A program made the translations under genes and the position numbers. Positions 8,251-17,285 of a DNA stretch of 64,000 nt are shown in pieces. The stretch spans positions 62,001 through 126,000 of the forward strand of contig CAKVPH010000001.1 of the NCBI GenBank assembly GCA_934796775.1, in the 5' to 3' direction. Source of the stretch: an uncultured Clostridia bacterium (GTDB lineage: Bacteria > Bacillota > Clostridia > Christensenellales > Borkfalkiaceae). Below the pieces are notes generated by a model that was given only the letters and a program-made list of their open reading frames with translations, did no database searches and had not been told where the DNA came from. Each line of letters starts with the position of its first letter. Positions within the stretch are counted from its first letter, which is position 1.

Positions 8251-9507
8251 TTAGAAAGAAACAACATCTTTATCATTGAAGAATGCAGTCAATGCGCTTA
8301 TCATACGGTCGTAATCATCAGCTGAAATTGTTTCAAGCGCAGAATGCATTGCAAGCTGAGCAATACCTATATCCACACTTTTAATTGAAACCTGAGAAGA
8401 ACTTATCGTTCCTAAAGTTCCGCCGCAAGGCATATCCGAACGCATATAAAAATCCGAATAAGGAATGTCGTTTTTCTGTAAAATATTTTTAAAATATGCT
8501 GCAGTCATTCCGTCCGTCGTGTAGTTCTTATTTGCGTGATGTTTGATAACTACGCCGCACGATAAAGTCACTTCGTTTAAAGTATCCGAAAGTTCCGGAT
8601 GGTTAGGGTGAACTGCATGCGCATTATCGCATGAGACCATAAAACTTTTAGCAAGAGATTTTAAAAAAGCTTCTTTTGTATATTCAAGCGAATTATTGAT
8701 TCTTTCCAAAGTATCATACAAATACTTTGACGCCGCGCCTTGCTCCGTACGGCTTCCTATTTCCTCGTTATCCGCAAGATAAATAACGTTGGTATAAATC
8801 TCGTTAGATGCGTTTAAAAGCGCAAAAATCGAAGAAAAGCAACTTGTCAGATTATCTATTCTCGGTGCGCATAACAATTCGTTGTTTGCGCCCGCCGAAA
8901 AAGGTTTATCGTCGCTTACAAGATATAAATCTGCATCCAGGAGCTTTCCGTTAAAAGCCTTTTCAAGATTGCTTTTTAAAATATTTGCGTCCGCATTTAA
9001 AGAATAAAGCGGTTGACAATCGATTTGAGGGTTGACGGCAAATCCTTCGTTTGCGTTTCTTCTGAAGTGTATTGCAACGCTCGGTATAACGTAGTTTTCT
9101 TCAGACGTATAGAGTGTTGAATAAATTTTGCCGTTTTTCTCGCCGCAAAGTCTGCCTGCAAGTTTTAACGGTCTGTCAAACCAAGTGTAACGCAATCCGC
9201 CGCCGTATTGCTCGACGGCAATTTTAGCTACTCCGTCAGATACAGGGTTTTTGCCGAATTTTACTTTAAAACAAGGGGAATCTGTGTGCGAAGCTATAAT
9301 TTTATAGTATTCTGAGCTTTTTTTACCGACTGTAAAAGCAATCAAAGCCGAATCGTTTCTTATAATATAATATTTCCCGCCTTTTTCGATTTTAAAATCA
9401 TTATTTTCGTTTAATCTTAAAAATCCGTTTTCATCCAGAATTTCTGCGGCATTTTTTACGGCATGATATGCTGTTTTCGATTTATAAAGTAGTTTTTTTA
9501 TATCCAT
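8251..9507 (-). CDS. M18 family aspartyl-type aminopeptidase
   Basis: A 418-residue dinuclear zinc aminopeptidase that cleaves N-terminal residues (often acidic) from peptides in the cytoplasm. Metal and catalytic motifs are visible: ASHTDSPCF (His74, Asp76), RIDNLTS (bridging Asp), DNEEIGSRTEQGA (Glu pair), VSCDNAHAVHPNHPE, and a C-terminal His in QLAMHSALE. The start lies one base after the leuS stop, so the two are co-transcribed; M18 and LeuS share no obvious pathway. Confidence 0.92.
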   Translation of the reverse strand: MDIKKLLYKSKTAYHAVKNAAEILDENGFLRLNENNDFKIEKGGKYYIIRNDSALIAFTVGKKSSEYYKIIASHTDSPCFKVKFGKNPVSDGVAKIAVEQYGGGLRYTWFDRPLKLAGRLCGEKNGKIYSTLYTSEENYVIPSVAIHFRRNANEGFAVNPQIDCQPLYSLNADANILKSNLEKAFNGKLLDADLYLVSDDKPFSAGANNELLCAPRIDNLTSCFSSIFALLNASNEIYTNVIYLADNEEIGSRTEQGAASKYLYDTLERINNSLEYTKEAFLKSLAKSFMVSCDNAHAVHPNHPELSDTLNEVTLSCGVVIKHHANKNYTTDGMTAAYFKNILQKNDIPYSDFYMRSDMPCGGTLGTISSSQVSIKSVDIGIAQLAMHSALETISADDYDRMISALTAFFNDKDVVSF

Positions 9508-9508
9508 T

Positions 9509-11944
9509 TTATTTAACGATAATATTTATAAGTCTTAAAGGAACAACTATAACTTTTGCTATTTCTTTGTCTGCAATCAATTCTTTTACTTTGTCGTTAC
9601 TTAAAACTGCTTGCTGAATTTCTTCTTTGGTAAGATTTTTGTTAAGAACGATTTTGGTGCGAATTTTGCTGTTAATCTGTACGCCGTATTCGGTTTCGTC
9701 CAAAACAAGATATTCTTCATTGTATTCAGGATATTGAGCGTTGAATACAGACGTTTTGTTACCTTCATGGCTCCAGAGTTCTTCTGAGAAATGCGGAGTC
9801 ATAGGGGCGAGCAGAAGAATTAAGGTATGAACTGCGTCTTTCAGTAATTTTATATCCTTTTCTTTTTCGAGTAGGTCGTATTTATAAATTGCGTTTACAA
9901 ATTCCATAAGTCTTGCAACGGCTGTATTAAACGAGAAAGAATCCATATCTCTGTCAACGCATTTTATAGTGTAATTCATAACGTATAACAGCTCTTTTTC
10001 TTCTTTTTCGTAAGACAAGGCTTTTTTGGGCGACTTATAGGAGATAACTTTTTCAACTATACGTTCAACTCTTTCCAGAAATTTAGCAATTGATTTTATT
10101 CCTTCGTCGTTCCACGGTCCGCCTTCTATAAAGGAAAAGCCAAACATCAAATAAAGTCTGAACACGTCGGCACCGTAGGTTGAAATATAATCGTCGGGAG
10201 AGATTACGTTTCCGCGACTTTTACTCATTTTAAATCCGTCGGGACCTAAAATTGTTCCTTGGTGTGTAAGAGATTTAAACGGCTCGTCAAAATTAAGATA
10301 TCCCATATCGCGCAGAGCTTTTGTAATAAAACGCGCATACAAAAGGTGCATGCAAGCATGTTCCGCGCCGCCTACGTATTTATCTACGGGCAGCATTTTA
10401 TTGATAATATCTTTATTGAACGGTTCTTCGGAATTGTTTGCGTCGGGATAGCGCAGGTAATACCAGCTTGAACAAACGAATGTGTCCAAAGTGTCGGGAT
10501 CGCGCGTAGCGTCGCCGCCGCAGTGCGGGCATTTTGTATGCATAAAGCCCTCATGTTTAGCAAGAGGTGATTTTCCGTCCGGCTTAAATTCCACGTCATA
10601 CGGCAAAAGTACAGGGAGGTCCTTTTCCGGAACGGGTACCATGCCGCATTTTTCGCAGTATACCATAGGAATAGGCGCGCCCCAGTAGCGTTGACGAGAG
10701 ATAAGCCAGTCACGCAGACGATAGTTGACTTTTGCTCCGCCGAGTTGCTTTTCCGCAAGATATTTAAGTACGTTTTTTCTGCCTTCGTCGCTTTTTAGTC
10801 CGTCAAAATTAAGGCTGTTAATCATAACGCCGTCTTCGGTAAACGGCAGTTGATCTTCTCCCTTTGTGGAATGTATAACGCGTGTTATGGGTAAGTTATA
10901 TTTTTTAGCAAAGGCAAAATCGCGCTCGTCATGTGCGGGTACGCCCATAACCGCGCCCGTTCCGTAAGAATACAAAACGTAATCGGCAGCATAAATGGGG
11001 ACTTTTTTGTTGTTTATCGGGTTTATGGCGTATGCGCCGATAAATACGCCGGTTTTTTCGCGAGCAGTTGACAATCTTTCGATCTCGTCTACTTTACTCG
11101 TGTTTTCAATATAGGTTTCTACGGCTTCACGCTGAGCGTCGCTGCAAAGTTTTTTAACTAACGGATGTTCGGGTGCTAAAACAACGTATGAAACGCCGAA
11201 TATCGTGTCGGCACGGGTAGTGAATACCTTAAAAGTATCGCCGCTTTCCGCAGTAAAAACAATTTCGCCGCCAACGGATTTTCCGATCCAGTTTCTCTGC
11301 ATTGCTTTTGTTTTTTCGGGCCAGTCGAGTTTATCGAGTCCCGAAAGAAGCTCTTCGGCATAATCGGTTATTTTAAAGAACCACTGCGTAAGATCTTTTT
11401 TAACAACCTGCGTTCCGCAGCGCTCACATTTACCGTCTACAACTTGTTCGTTTGCGAGAACGGTATTGCATGACGGACACCAGTTTACCGGTGCTTCCTT
11501 TCTGTACGCAAGACCTTTTTCATATAATTTTAAAAAGAGCCACTGCGTCCATTTATAGTAATCGGGCATGCAAGTTTTAATTTCGGCAGACCAATCGAAC
11601 ATCGCCCCCATGGCTTTTAACTGTTTTTCCATAGTTTCGATATTTTTTAAAGTCGAATCCTGCGGGTGTACGCCGGTTTTTATGGCGTAGTTTTCGGCGG
11701 GCAGTCCGAATGCGTCAAATCCCATAGGTTGAAACACTTCATAGCCTTTCATCCTTTTGTATCTTGCATAACTGTCGGTAGGCCCGTAGTTATACCAGTG
11801 TCCGGCGTGAAGTTTTGCCCCCGAAGGATAAGAGAACATTTCAAGACAGTAAAACTTTTTATCTATATTTTTTCTGTTAAAGGTATAAAGTTTTTCTTTT
11901 TCCCAACGTTCCTGCCATTTTTTCTCGTTTTTAAGCATATCCAT
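9509..11944 (-). CDS. leuS: Leucyl-tRNA synthetase
   Basis: An 811-residue class I synthetase charging tRNA-Leu. HAGH at residues 46-49 is the HIGH motif and KMSKS lies near residue 570. The CP1 editing domain lies between them (TTRADTIFG; the VPAHDERDFAFA block with its editing Asp). Zinc-type CxxC pairs occur in the ZN1 module (CPSC...CERC) and near residue 440 (CEKCG...CPHCG). The ATG at 11944 has GGAG 8 bases upstream. The leader is only about 75 bases long and shows no T-box specifier or GGGTGG motif, so leucine-responsive T-box control is unlikely here. Confidence 0.97.
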   Translation of the reverse strand: MDMLKNEKKWQERWEKEKLYTFNRKNIDKKFYCLEMFSYPSGAKLHAGHWYNYGPTDSYARYKRMKGYEVFQPMGFDAFGLPAENYAIKTGVHPQDSTLKNIETMEKQLKAMGAMFDWSAEIKTCMPDYYKWTQWLFLKLYEKGLAYRKEAPVNWCPSCNTVLANEQVVDGKCERCGTQVVKKDLTQWFFKITDYAEELLSGLDKLDWPEKTKAMQRNWIGKSVGGEIVFTAESGDTFKVFTTRADTIFGVSYVVLAPEHPLVKKLCSDAQREAVETYIENTSKVDEIERLSTAREKTGVFIGAYAINPINNKKVPIYAADYVLYSYGTGAVMGVPAHDERDFAFAKKYNLPITRVIHSTKGEDQLPFTEDGVMINSLNFDGLKSDEGRKNVLKYLAEKQLGGAKVNYRLRDWLISRQRYWGAPIPMVYCEKCGMVPVPEKDLPVLLPYDVEFKPDGKSPLAKHEGFMHTKCPHCGGDATRDPDTLDTFVCSSWYYLRYPDANNSEEPFNKDIINKMLPVDKYVGGAEHACMHLLYARFITKALRDMGYLNFDEPFKSLTHQGTILGPDGFKMSKSRGNVISPDDYISTYGADVFRLYLMFGFSFIEGGPWNDEGIKSIAKFLERVERIVEKVISYKSPKKALSYEKEEKELLYVMNYTIKCVDRDMDSFSFNTAVARLMEFVNAIYKYDLLEKEKDIKLLKDAVHTLILLLAPMTPHFSEELWSHEGNKTSVFNAQYPEYNEEYLVLDETEYGVQINSKIRTKIVLNKNLTKEEIQQAVLSNDKVKELIADKEIAKVIVVPLRLINIIVK

Positions 11945-12026
11945 AAGTTAAGCTCCGGTAATTTCGCGCTCATAAATTATATATAAGATGAGATATGAAC
12001 GCAAAATAAAATTTTAAATCTTGATA

Positions 12027-12056
12027 ATTATAACACAAAAAATATTTTTGTAGCAA
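12027..12056 (-). promoter_or_regulatory. Promoter of leuS
   Basis: On the minus strand TTGCTA (12051-12056) and TATAAT (12027-12032) are separated by 18 bases, about 75 bases upstream of the leuS ATG. Confidence 0.6.
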
Positions 12057-12167
12057 CTTATTTTTGCACAAATACGATTTTTAAACGCTTTTATGCGTGA
12101 TTTTCGTAAAATAATATAATATTTATAAAATATAAAAGTTAATTCGGATTTTTATTTGATATTTCGG

Positions 12168-12195
12168 TGACTTTTAAAGCGTTTAGTGTTATAAT
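12168..12195 (+). promoter_or_regulatory. Promoter of the YitT-family gene
   Basis: TGACTT (12168-12173), a 16-base spacer and TATAAT (12190-12195). It lies inside the longest possible reading frame and so favours the ATG at 12230 as the real start. Confidence 0.5.
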
Positions 12196-12229
12196 TAGCC
12201 TGAAGTATAAATTTTTACGAGCAGACAAA

Positions 12230-13204
12230 ATGGATGAACTACACGATTACCAGATAAAAGATCCTAAAAAAATGCAGATGATGCAAACGCTTAAAGAAGT
12301 GGGCATAATGATTTTTGCCACGCTTTTATATTCGATAAGCACATATATTTTCGTACTCGGCAACAATTTTGCGCCGAGCGGGTTCAGCGGAATACTTGCG
12401 ATAATTTCTTATTGTTTCGATTTGCAAATCGGAAGTTATGCTCTTCTTGCAATGAATATTCCGCTACTCATCTGGGCATATTTTTCTTTAGATAAACGAT
12501 TTGTTGCATACACAACGTTTAACGTAGTAATTTTATGCGGCAGTTTGTTTTTACTCGGACTTCTCGATAAAAACGGCGTTTTAAAATTTAATACAAAAAC
12601 CTGGATATCCGGCAACGAAATTATTTTAGGCGGCGAAACAGTTCAGCTTCCCGGTGCTTGGGTAGATGATTTTGGTAAAAAACTGTTTTGCAGTATTATA
12701 AGCGGTATTTTAGCGGGAATAAGCATAGCTTTAACTTTCAGATACGACGGAAGCCTGGGCGGCGTAGATATAATCATTATGATTATTCAAAAGAAAAAAC
12801 CGCGTTCAAATGTTTCTATACTGCTATTCAGTTTTAACGCAATGATAATAGTAATGTCATATTTTGCGTTCAAAGATCCGCAGTCAATTTGCTTTGCCGT
12901 AATTTATATACTCATTTTCAGCAAAGTAACCGAGTATATATTAAAGGGTGTAAAACAAGCTTTAAAATTTGAGGTTATAACGCAATATCCCGAAGAACTT
13001 TCGGCAGAGCTTATAAAAGAACTTGGGCATAGCGTAACCGTAACGCACGTTACTGGCATGTTTGAGCATAAGGACAAATATCTGCTCTTGTGCGTAATCA
13101 GAAGCCGTCAGATTTCCGATTTTGAGAAAATATTAAAAAAATATCCCGATACTTTTGCTTTTGCCTCATCTGTAAGCGAAGTATTCGGAGTATTCTTTAA
13201 ATAA
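12230..13204 (+). CDS. YitT family membrane protein with DUF2179 domain
   Basis: A 324-residue protein with about five or six hydrophobic segments (for example from EVGIMIFATLLYSISTYIF and from ISGILAGISIALTF) and the YitT blocks NNFAPSGFSGI and GSLGGVDIIIMII. The C-terminal cytoplasmic part (from about residue 240) matches DUF2179. The family is widespread in Bacillota with no settled function, though transport or export is often proposed. A GTG at 12167 would add 21 residues, but a TATAAT box sits inside that extension. The short N-terminal tail before the first membrane helix is hydrophilic. Confidence 0.82.
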   Translation: MDELHDYQIKDPKKMQMMQTLKEVGIMIFATLLYSISTYIFVLGNNFAPSGFSGILAIISYCFDLQIGSYALLAMNIPLLIWAYFSLDKRFVAYTTFNVVILCGSLFLLGLLDKNGVLKFNTKTWISGNEIILGGETVQLPGAWVDDFGKKLFCSIISGILAGISIALTFRYDGSLGGVDIIIMIIQKKKPRSNVSILLFSFNAMIIVMSYFAFKDPQSICFAVIYILIFSKVTEYILKGVKQALKFEVITQYPEELSAELIKELGHSVTVTHVTGMFEHKDKYLLLCVIRSRQISDFEKILKKYPDTFAFASSVSEVFGVFFK

Positions 13205-13233
13205 CGTTAAAGCATAAAATTTAAGGGAGAATT

Positions 13234-14220
13234 ATGAAAATAAACGTTAAAAAAGTGTGCTTATACGGCGGAATTGCTTTATTGTTGATTTTGCTGATTT
13301 TAGGCTCATTATGTGATTTGCAAATTTCAAAAGCTATTGCAGACTTAAAAGAAGGGCAATATCAGTCTTCAAATATTTTTGGAAGAATTTTTGAAACGAT
13401 AGGTGAAATGCCGCTTTATTTAACAGTCGGCTTTGCTTGCTCTGTAATTTATGCAAATCTTAATAAACGCAAGCAGAAAAAATATTTTATTGTTGTAAAA
13501 ATAATTTGTGTGTTATTAACCTTGTTTGTCTTTTACTTTATGTATTACAGACTTTTTAAGTATTTGTCTATACATTTTGATTTTGAAGATCGACTTGGGA
13601 AAGTCACCGATTATTTGGCATATTTTTTACTCGGCGCGCTTAGCTGCGGCATTTTATTCTTTTTTTCTAAAAAATATCCGGTGTATTTTTTAAATAAAAT
13701 GCTACCGCTTGCGTTCGTAATGCTCTCGGCTTCGCTTTTTTCTGTAATTTTCTCACAAGGTATAAAAATTATTTCTAAACGATACAGATTTTGCACTCTG
13801 AATGCGATACAAGACTTCGGATTATTTTCTAACTGGTTTAATTTTAACGGAAAGCTTCCTATAACAGATCAGATGCTACTTATGGGAGTCCAGTCGGACG
13901 GGGCTAAGTCCTTTCCGTCCGGGCATGTTGCTTCGGGGGCGCTGGTTATTTGTCTTACAGCTCTTCCTGCTCTGTTTGACGAACTAAACAATAAAAAATA
14001 TCGTATTATTATAAACGCCGTAATTTGGCTGTATATCGTCTTACTTATGGTATCAAGAATGGTTATGGGCAAACATTACCTGAGCGACGTCTTGTTCGGG
14101 CTTTTGATAACTATTGTTTGTTACGTTCTGTCCGAAAAAATCATAGGTAAAATACTTAAAAAACATCAAATTAAGCCTATTACAATTCTTAATCCCGTAA
14201 TTGTGGAAGAAAGAATTTAA
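13234..14220 (+). CDS. PAP2-superfamily membrane phosphatase
   Basis: A 328-residue integral membrane protein. The three phosphatidic acid phosphatase motifs are present in order: K-x6-R-like (KIISKRYRF, about residues 178-186), FPSGH (about 228-232) and SR-x5-H-x3-D (SRMVMGKHYLSD, about 273-284). Such enzymes dephosphorylate lipid phosphates such as undecaprenyl or phosphatidylglycerol phosphate. An N-terminal hydrophobic helix could be a signal anchor. It lies 29 bases after the YitT gene with AGGGAG upstream and is probably co-transcribed. Confidence 0.87.
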   Translation: MKINVKKVCLYGGIALLLILLILGSLCDLQISKAIADLKEGQYQSSNIFGRIFETIGEMPLYLTVGFACSVIYANLNKRKQKKYFIVVKIICVLLTLFVFYFMYYRLFKYLSIHFDFEDRLGKVTDYLAYFLLGALSCGILFFFSKKYPVYFLNKMLPLAFVMLSASLFSVIFSQGIKIISKRYRFCTLNAIQDFGLFSNWFNFNGKLPITDQMLLMGVQSDGAKSFPSGHVASGALVICLTALPALFDELNNKKYRIIINAVIWLYIVLLMVSRMVMGKHYLSDVLFGLLITIVCYVLSEKIIGKILKKHQIKPITILNPVIVEERI

Positions 14221-14241
14221 GCAAATTTAATACTATAAAGT

Positions 14242-14283
14242 AAAAATGGTAAAGCACCGAAAAAATGTGCCTTACCATTTTTT
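14242..14283 (+). terminator. Bidirectional terminator between the PAP2 gene and bioY
   Basis: AAAAATGGTAAAGCAC pairs with GTGCCTTACCATTTTT with a single mismatch; A and T runs flank the stem on both sides. It lies between convergent genes. Confidence 0.8.
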
Positions 14284-14293
14284 ATTATCTATA

Positions 14294-14899
14294 TTAGTTA
14301 TTCTTTTGTTTTGATAATATTGCATTTACTTTATAAGCCACAAAACCTGCTAAAATACACAAAAGCAAGTCTTTAGGCATGTAAATCAGATTGTAGTTTA
14401 CCGCGGCGTTTAAAAGTTCGGTTCTGTTAAGGTGATATTTCCAAATAATAAGGAAATAAGGGATTCCTATAATATAGTTTACAAAAAAACCTGTAATTCC
14501 GCCGAATATGTAATTTTTAAGTGTCGGCGAAGGTGAAAGATCTTTTACAAAACCTGCGAAAAAGGATGCGGGAATAAAACCTATAATATAGCCGAACGTA
14601 ACGCGGAAAATCATTTGAAATCCGCCTTGAAAACCGCTGAAAATAGGGATATGGCACACAAATCCCATAAAAAAGTAAATAAACATTGATGCGGCGCCTT
14701 TTTTCTTCCCTAAAATCAGTCCGCTTAAAACGCAAATCGCCGTTTGAAAGGTCAAGGGAACGGGTACAAAAGGAATACTTACAAAAAGCGTAAATACTAT
14801 CATCAGAGCAACGAATACGGCTATTAAAGCTAAGTTTTTAGCCGAAAATCTATTTGCTTGGTCGTTAATAATTTTTTTATCTTCGTTTGGTACGTCCAT
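14294..14899 (-). CDS. bioY: Biotin transporter substrate-binding subunit BioY
   Basis: A 201-residue, roughly six-helix membrane protein of the ECF transporter S-component class. The blocks FVPVPLTFQTAICVLSGLIL and FSGFQGG are typical of BioY, which captures biotin and works with a shared energising module (EcfA/A'/T) not present here. I chose the ATG at 14899 because AGGA lies upstream and the longer frame would run through the tRNA-Leu gene and its terminator. No biotin synthesis gene or BirA operator is evident nearby. Confidence 0.88.
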   Translation of the reverse strand: MDVPNEDKKIINDQANRFSAKNLALIAVFVALMIVFTLFVSIPFVPVPLTFQTAICVLSGLILGKKKGAASMFIYFFMGFVCHIPIFSGFQGGFQMIFRVTFGYIIGFIPASFFAGFVKDLSPSPTLKNYIFGGITGFFVNYIIGIPYFLIIWKYHLNRTELLNAAVNYNLIYMPKDLLLCILAGFVAYKVNAILSKQKNN

Positions 14900-14935
14900 T
14901 GTTTTTCCTAAGCAATATTTTATAAAAAATTTATC

Positions 14936-14965
14936 AAAAAAAGCAAACCGCAAATCGGTCTGCTT
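14936..14965 (-). terminator. Terminator after tRNA-Leu
   Basis: On the minus strand AAGCAGACCG and CGGTTTGCTT pair around ATTTG and run into seven Ts, directly after the tRNA CCA end and before bioY. Confidence 0.8.
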
Positions 14966-14968
14966 CTT

Positions 14969-15057
14969 TGGTGCCGCTGGCCGGGGTCGAACCGGCACGA
15001 TCGGTGAAGATCGAGGGATTTTAAGTCCCTTGCGTCTGCCTATTCCGCCACAGCGGC
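14969..15057 (-). tRNA. tRNA-Leu (anticodon TAA)
   Basis: A class II tRNA: acceptor GCCGCTG pairs with CAGCGGC, discriminator A and encoded CCA. The anticodon loop CTTAAAA lies between AGGGA and TCCCT, giving TAA. A long variable arm (CGATCTTCACCGATCG) and T-loop GGTTCGACCCC are present. It is followed by its own terminator and preceded by a strong promoter. Confidence 0.97.
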
Positions 15058-15089
15058 ATGTGGCTTACTTAATTTTTTCAAGCTTAATC

Positions 15090-15118
15090 ATTATATTATT
15101 TTTTATTTATATTGTCAA
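15090..15118 (-). promoter_or_regulatory. Promoter of tRNA-Leu
   Basis: Minus-strand TTGACA (15113-15118) and TATAAT (15090-15095) with a 17-base spacer: a consensus sigma-A promoter 33 bases upstream of the tRNA. Confidence 0.8.
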
Positions 15119-15383
15119 GCGGTAAAAAGCATAATTTTGCAAGAAATATTTTTTTCTGCAAAAAATAGGCAATTTATAAAAATTAACATAAAAAATAGGC
15201 ATATTCTACTGAGCGTAGAGTTGCTTTTTTATAATTCTACCTTTTAACTTTTTTGAATAGGGTTGCATTTAGCATAAATAGAGCAACTTTTTATTCTATT
15301 TGTGATACACTGTTTTTGAAAAGCGATGCAGCTTCATGCTAAAAATCTTGAAAATATCGAATATAAAAAACAGGAGGCATTTT
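15119..15383 (+). other. AT-rich intergenic leader before the degV-type gene
   Basis: No gene is visible. The 12-mer AAAAAATAGGCA occurs twice, at 15160-15171 and 15190-15201, exactly 30 bases (about three helical turns) apart. A short dyad TCTAC-N5-GTAGA (15205-15219) follows, with a T run shortly after. AGAGTTGC and AGAGCAAC further downstream form a spaced inverted pair. The AGGAGG before the ATG at 15384 is strong. Paired operator sites are possible but unproven. Confidence 0.4.
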
Positions 15384-16268
15384 ATGAATGAGTATATTTT
15401 AAGTTGCGGGTCAACCGTGGATTTAACCGAAGAGCATCTTGCAAAAAGAAATATTAACGTTTTACATTTTCATTATCGTTTAGGCGACGTTGATTATAGC
15501 GACGATTTTGGAAAAAGTCTGTCGTACAGCGAGCTTTATAAAGCTATTTCAGAAGGAAAAAATGCAAGAACAAGCCAGATTAACACCGAGGAATACATTG
15601 AAGCTTTTACACCCATTTTAAAGGCCGGAAACGACATCGTGCATATAGAACTGTCATCCGGAATTTCCGGCTCATATCAGTCTGCATTGCGTGCTAAAGA
15701 CACGTTAAAAGAGCTTTTCCCTGAAAGAGAAGTTTATATTGTAGATTCGCTTGCGGCTTCTTCGGGTTTTGGGCTTTTAGTTGATCTTGCAGCCGACTAT
15801 CGCGATCAAGGTCATTCCGCAAAAGAAGTTGCCGAATATGTTGAAAATAAACGCCAGCATATACATCATTTATTCTTTTCGACCGATTTAACTCAATATA
15901 TAAAGGGAGGAAGAGTATCTGCCGCGGCAGGACTTTTTGGAACGATTCTGCACATTTGTCCGTTATTATACGTCAACCCGGAAGGTAAGCTTATACCCGA
16001 AAAGAAACTTATGGGTAAAAAACGTGCAATGAGCGAACTTTTAAAAGAGATGAAAGAACGTGCTTTAGATCACGAGAATTATAGCGGAAAATGTTATTTG
16101 TGTAATTCTGATTGTGAAGCAGACGCTATCGAAATGAAAAGATTAATAGAAGAAAATTTTGCAAACTTAAAAGGTAAATGTCAAATTTTTAATATCGGGG
16201 CAACCATAGGCTGCCATTCCGGCAAAGGAACGGTTGCGGTATTTTTTGAAGGCGAAAAACGCGTTTAA
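15384..16268 (+). CDS. DegV family fatty-acid-binding protein (FakB type)
   Basis: A 294-residue DegV-fold protein. FakB proteins hold a fatty acid while FakA phosphorylates it for phospholipid synthesis. Motifs include SCGSTVDL near the start, the ligand loop ARTSQINTEEY (about residues 63-73), SSGISGSYQSA and KGGRVSAAAG. I chose the ATG at 15384 because AGGAGG lies 6 bases upstream; an upstream ATG would add 16 unconserved residues. Its presumed kinase partner fakA is in this window at 39393. The gene appears monocistronic. Confidence 0.9.
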   Translation: MNEYILSCGSTVDLTEEHLAKRNINVLHFHYRLGDVDYSDDFGKSLSYSELYKAISEGKNARTSQINTEEYIEAFTPILKAGNDIVHIELSSGISGSYQSALRAKDTLKELFPEREVYIVDSLAASSGFGLLVDLAADYRDQGHSAKEVAEYVENKRQHIHHLFFSTDLTQYIKGGRVSAAAGLFGTILHICPLLYVNPEGKLIPEKKLMGKKRAMSELLKEMKERALDHENYSGKCYLCNSDCEADAIEMKRLIEENFANLKGKCQIFNIGATIGCHSGKGTVAVFFEGEKRV

Positions 16269-16328
16269 AAGCAAATATATTTTTACTTATTGTGAAAGAA
16301 TTTTCACCGAACGTAATATCGAATTGTA

Positions 16329-16358
16329 TTGACTAATTGCTTGATTGTATTATATAAT
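16329..16358 (+). promoter_or_regulatory. Promoter of the 73-aa membrane protein gene
   Basis: TTGACT (16329-16334), an 18-base spacer and TATAAT (16353-16358), 37 bases before the ATG. Confidence 0.7.
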
Positions 16359-16395
16359 ATATAAAGATAATATAATGAATCAAGGAGGAGAAAAT

Positions 16396-16617
16396 ATGAC
16401 CTGGTTTAATAAACAAAGCCGTTTGGTACAAATTATTTTACTTCTTATTCCCGTTGTGAATGAGATAGTAGAAATCTTTGTAAGATGGGAAACGTTCTTT
16501 AAAAAAGGCGGAATCGTAAGACTTATAATAAGTATCTTAACAATACCTTTCGGAATTATTTTCGGTTGGATAGACCTTGTATGGGTACTGTTGTTTAAAA
16601 AACTATTTTTACAATAA
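16396..16617 (+). CDS. Small membrane protein, unknown function
   Basis: A 73-residue protein with two hydrophobic stretches (VQIILLLIPVVNEIVEIF and LIISILTIPFGIIFGWIDLVWVLLF) joined by a short basic segment (FFKKGG). The start at 16396 is set by AGGAGG 7 bases upstream; an earlier ATG adds 17 residues with no good site. It has its own promoter and terminator. I do not recognise the family; small two-helix proteins of this kind are common and mostly uncharacterised. Confidence 0.75.
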   Translation: MTWFNKQSRLVQIILLLIPVVNEIVEIFVRWETFFKKGGIVRLIISILTIPFGIIFGWIDLVWVLLFKKLFLQ

Positions 16618-16663
16618 CTTGCAAAAAAACGGACGATTAAGGGCTAGCCTTTTGAAACTAGCG

Positions 16664-16697
16664 GAAAAAACACTTCAGTAATGGAGTGTTTTTTTAA
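16664..16697 (+). terminator. Terminator after the 73-aa membrane protein gene
   Basis: AAAAAACACTTC pairs with GGAGTGTTTTTTT (one wobble) and ends in a T run. Just upstream GCTAG (16643-16647) and CTAGC (16658-16662) form a second small hairpin. Confidence 0.75.
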
Positions 16698-16711
16698 ATA
16701 ATAATGTCTAA

Positions 16712-16740
16712 TTGAAAATTATAATAATTTATGATATAAT
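16712..16740 (+). promoter_or_regulatory. Promoter of the sacsin-like ATPase gene
   Basis: TTGAAA (16712-16717), a 17-base spacer and TATAAT (16735-16740), 26 bases before the ATG, which also has GAGG upstream. Confidence 0.7.
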
Positions 16741-16765
16741 ATAACAAAATTATTGAGGATAACAT

Positions 16766-17212
16766 ATGATTGAATGGAATACAATAGAAGAACTACGTAA
16801 TATTTTTATAGATAAATATATTAATTCAAAACTTTCAGCTGAACTTGAAAAAGCTTGTAGTGAAGAGTATGAACTAAAACGTGACTATAATGGCAGACAA
16901 ATTTTAGAGTTATTGCAAAACGTAGATGATGTGTATAATGAAACGAAAGATATAAATAATACAACAAATGCACTAGTGAAGATTACTTATAAAGATAATA
17001 TTCTTGAGGTTGGAAACACTGGAACAGCTTTTACCTCAGAAACAATAGAAAGATTATGTCTTGGAAGAGCAAGTACAAAATCATCAATTAATATAGGAAA
17101 TAAGGGAACAGGTTTTCGTTCTCTTTTAAATGATGCAGAATGGATTGAAATACATTCTGGCAATTTTCATATAAAATTTAGTAAAAAATATACTGAGTCA
17201 CTTTTTAAATAG
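16766..17212 (+). CDS. Sacsin-like GHKL ATPase domain, 5' fragment of a frameshifted gene
   Basis: 148 residues forming an HSP90/sacsin-type ATP-binding domain. The N-box reads ELLQNVDD (about residues 49-56), the G1 box VGNTGTAF and the G2 box GNKGTGFRSL. The frame stops at TAG 17210 just after FSKKYTES. The next frame carries the natural continuation (HFLNRYKNEPLIEKQ) without a usable start, so this and the 3' fragment are one gene of about 1,500 codons. The shift lies at or near the T5 run 17202-17206; removing one T restores a continuous frame. Promoter and ribosome binding site are intact. Base composition is far more AT-rich than the neighbours, suggesting recent transfer. Confidence 0.85.
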   Translation: MIEWNTIEELRNIFIDKYINSKLSAELEKACSEEYELKRDYNGRQILELLQNVDDVYNETKDINNTTNALVKITYKDNILEVGNTGTAFTSETIERLCLGRASTKSSINIGNKGTGFRSLLNDAEWIEIHSGNFHIKFSKKYTESLFK

Positions 17213-17285
17213 ATATAAAAATGAACCATTAATAGAGAAACAAATCACAAACTGGAAAAAAGATTATCAGTTATGTTTTCCTATT

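Noticed and set aside
11945..12166. T-box riboswitch upstream of leuS
   Set aside because: The leader from the likely start site is about 75 bases and lacks the GGGTGG antiterminator motif and a terminator stem.
14900..14998. N-terminal extension of BioY to 234 residues
   Set aside because: The extension is encoded by the tRNA-Leu 3' end and its terminator hairpin; the ATG at 14899 has a good ribosome binding site.
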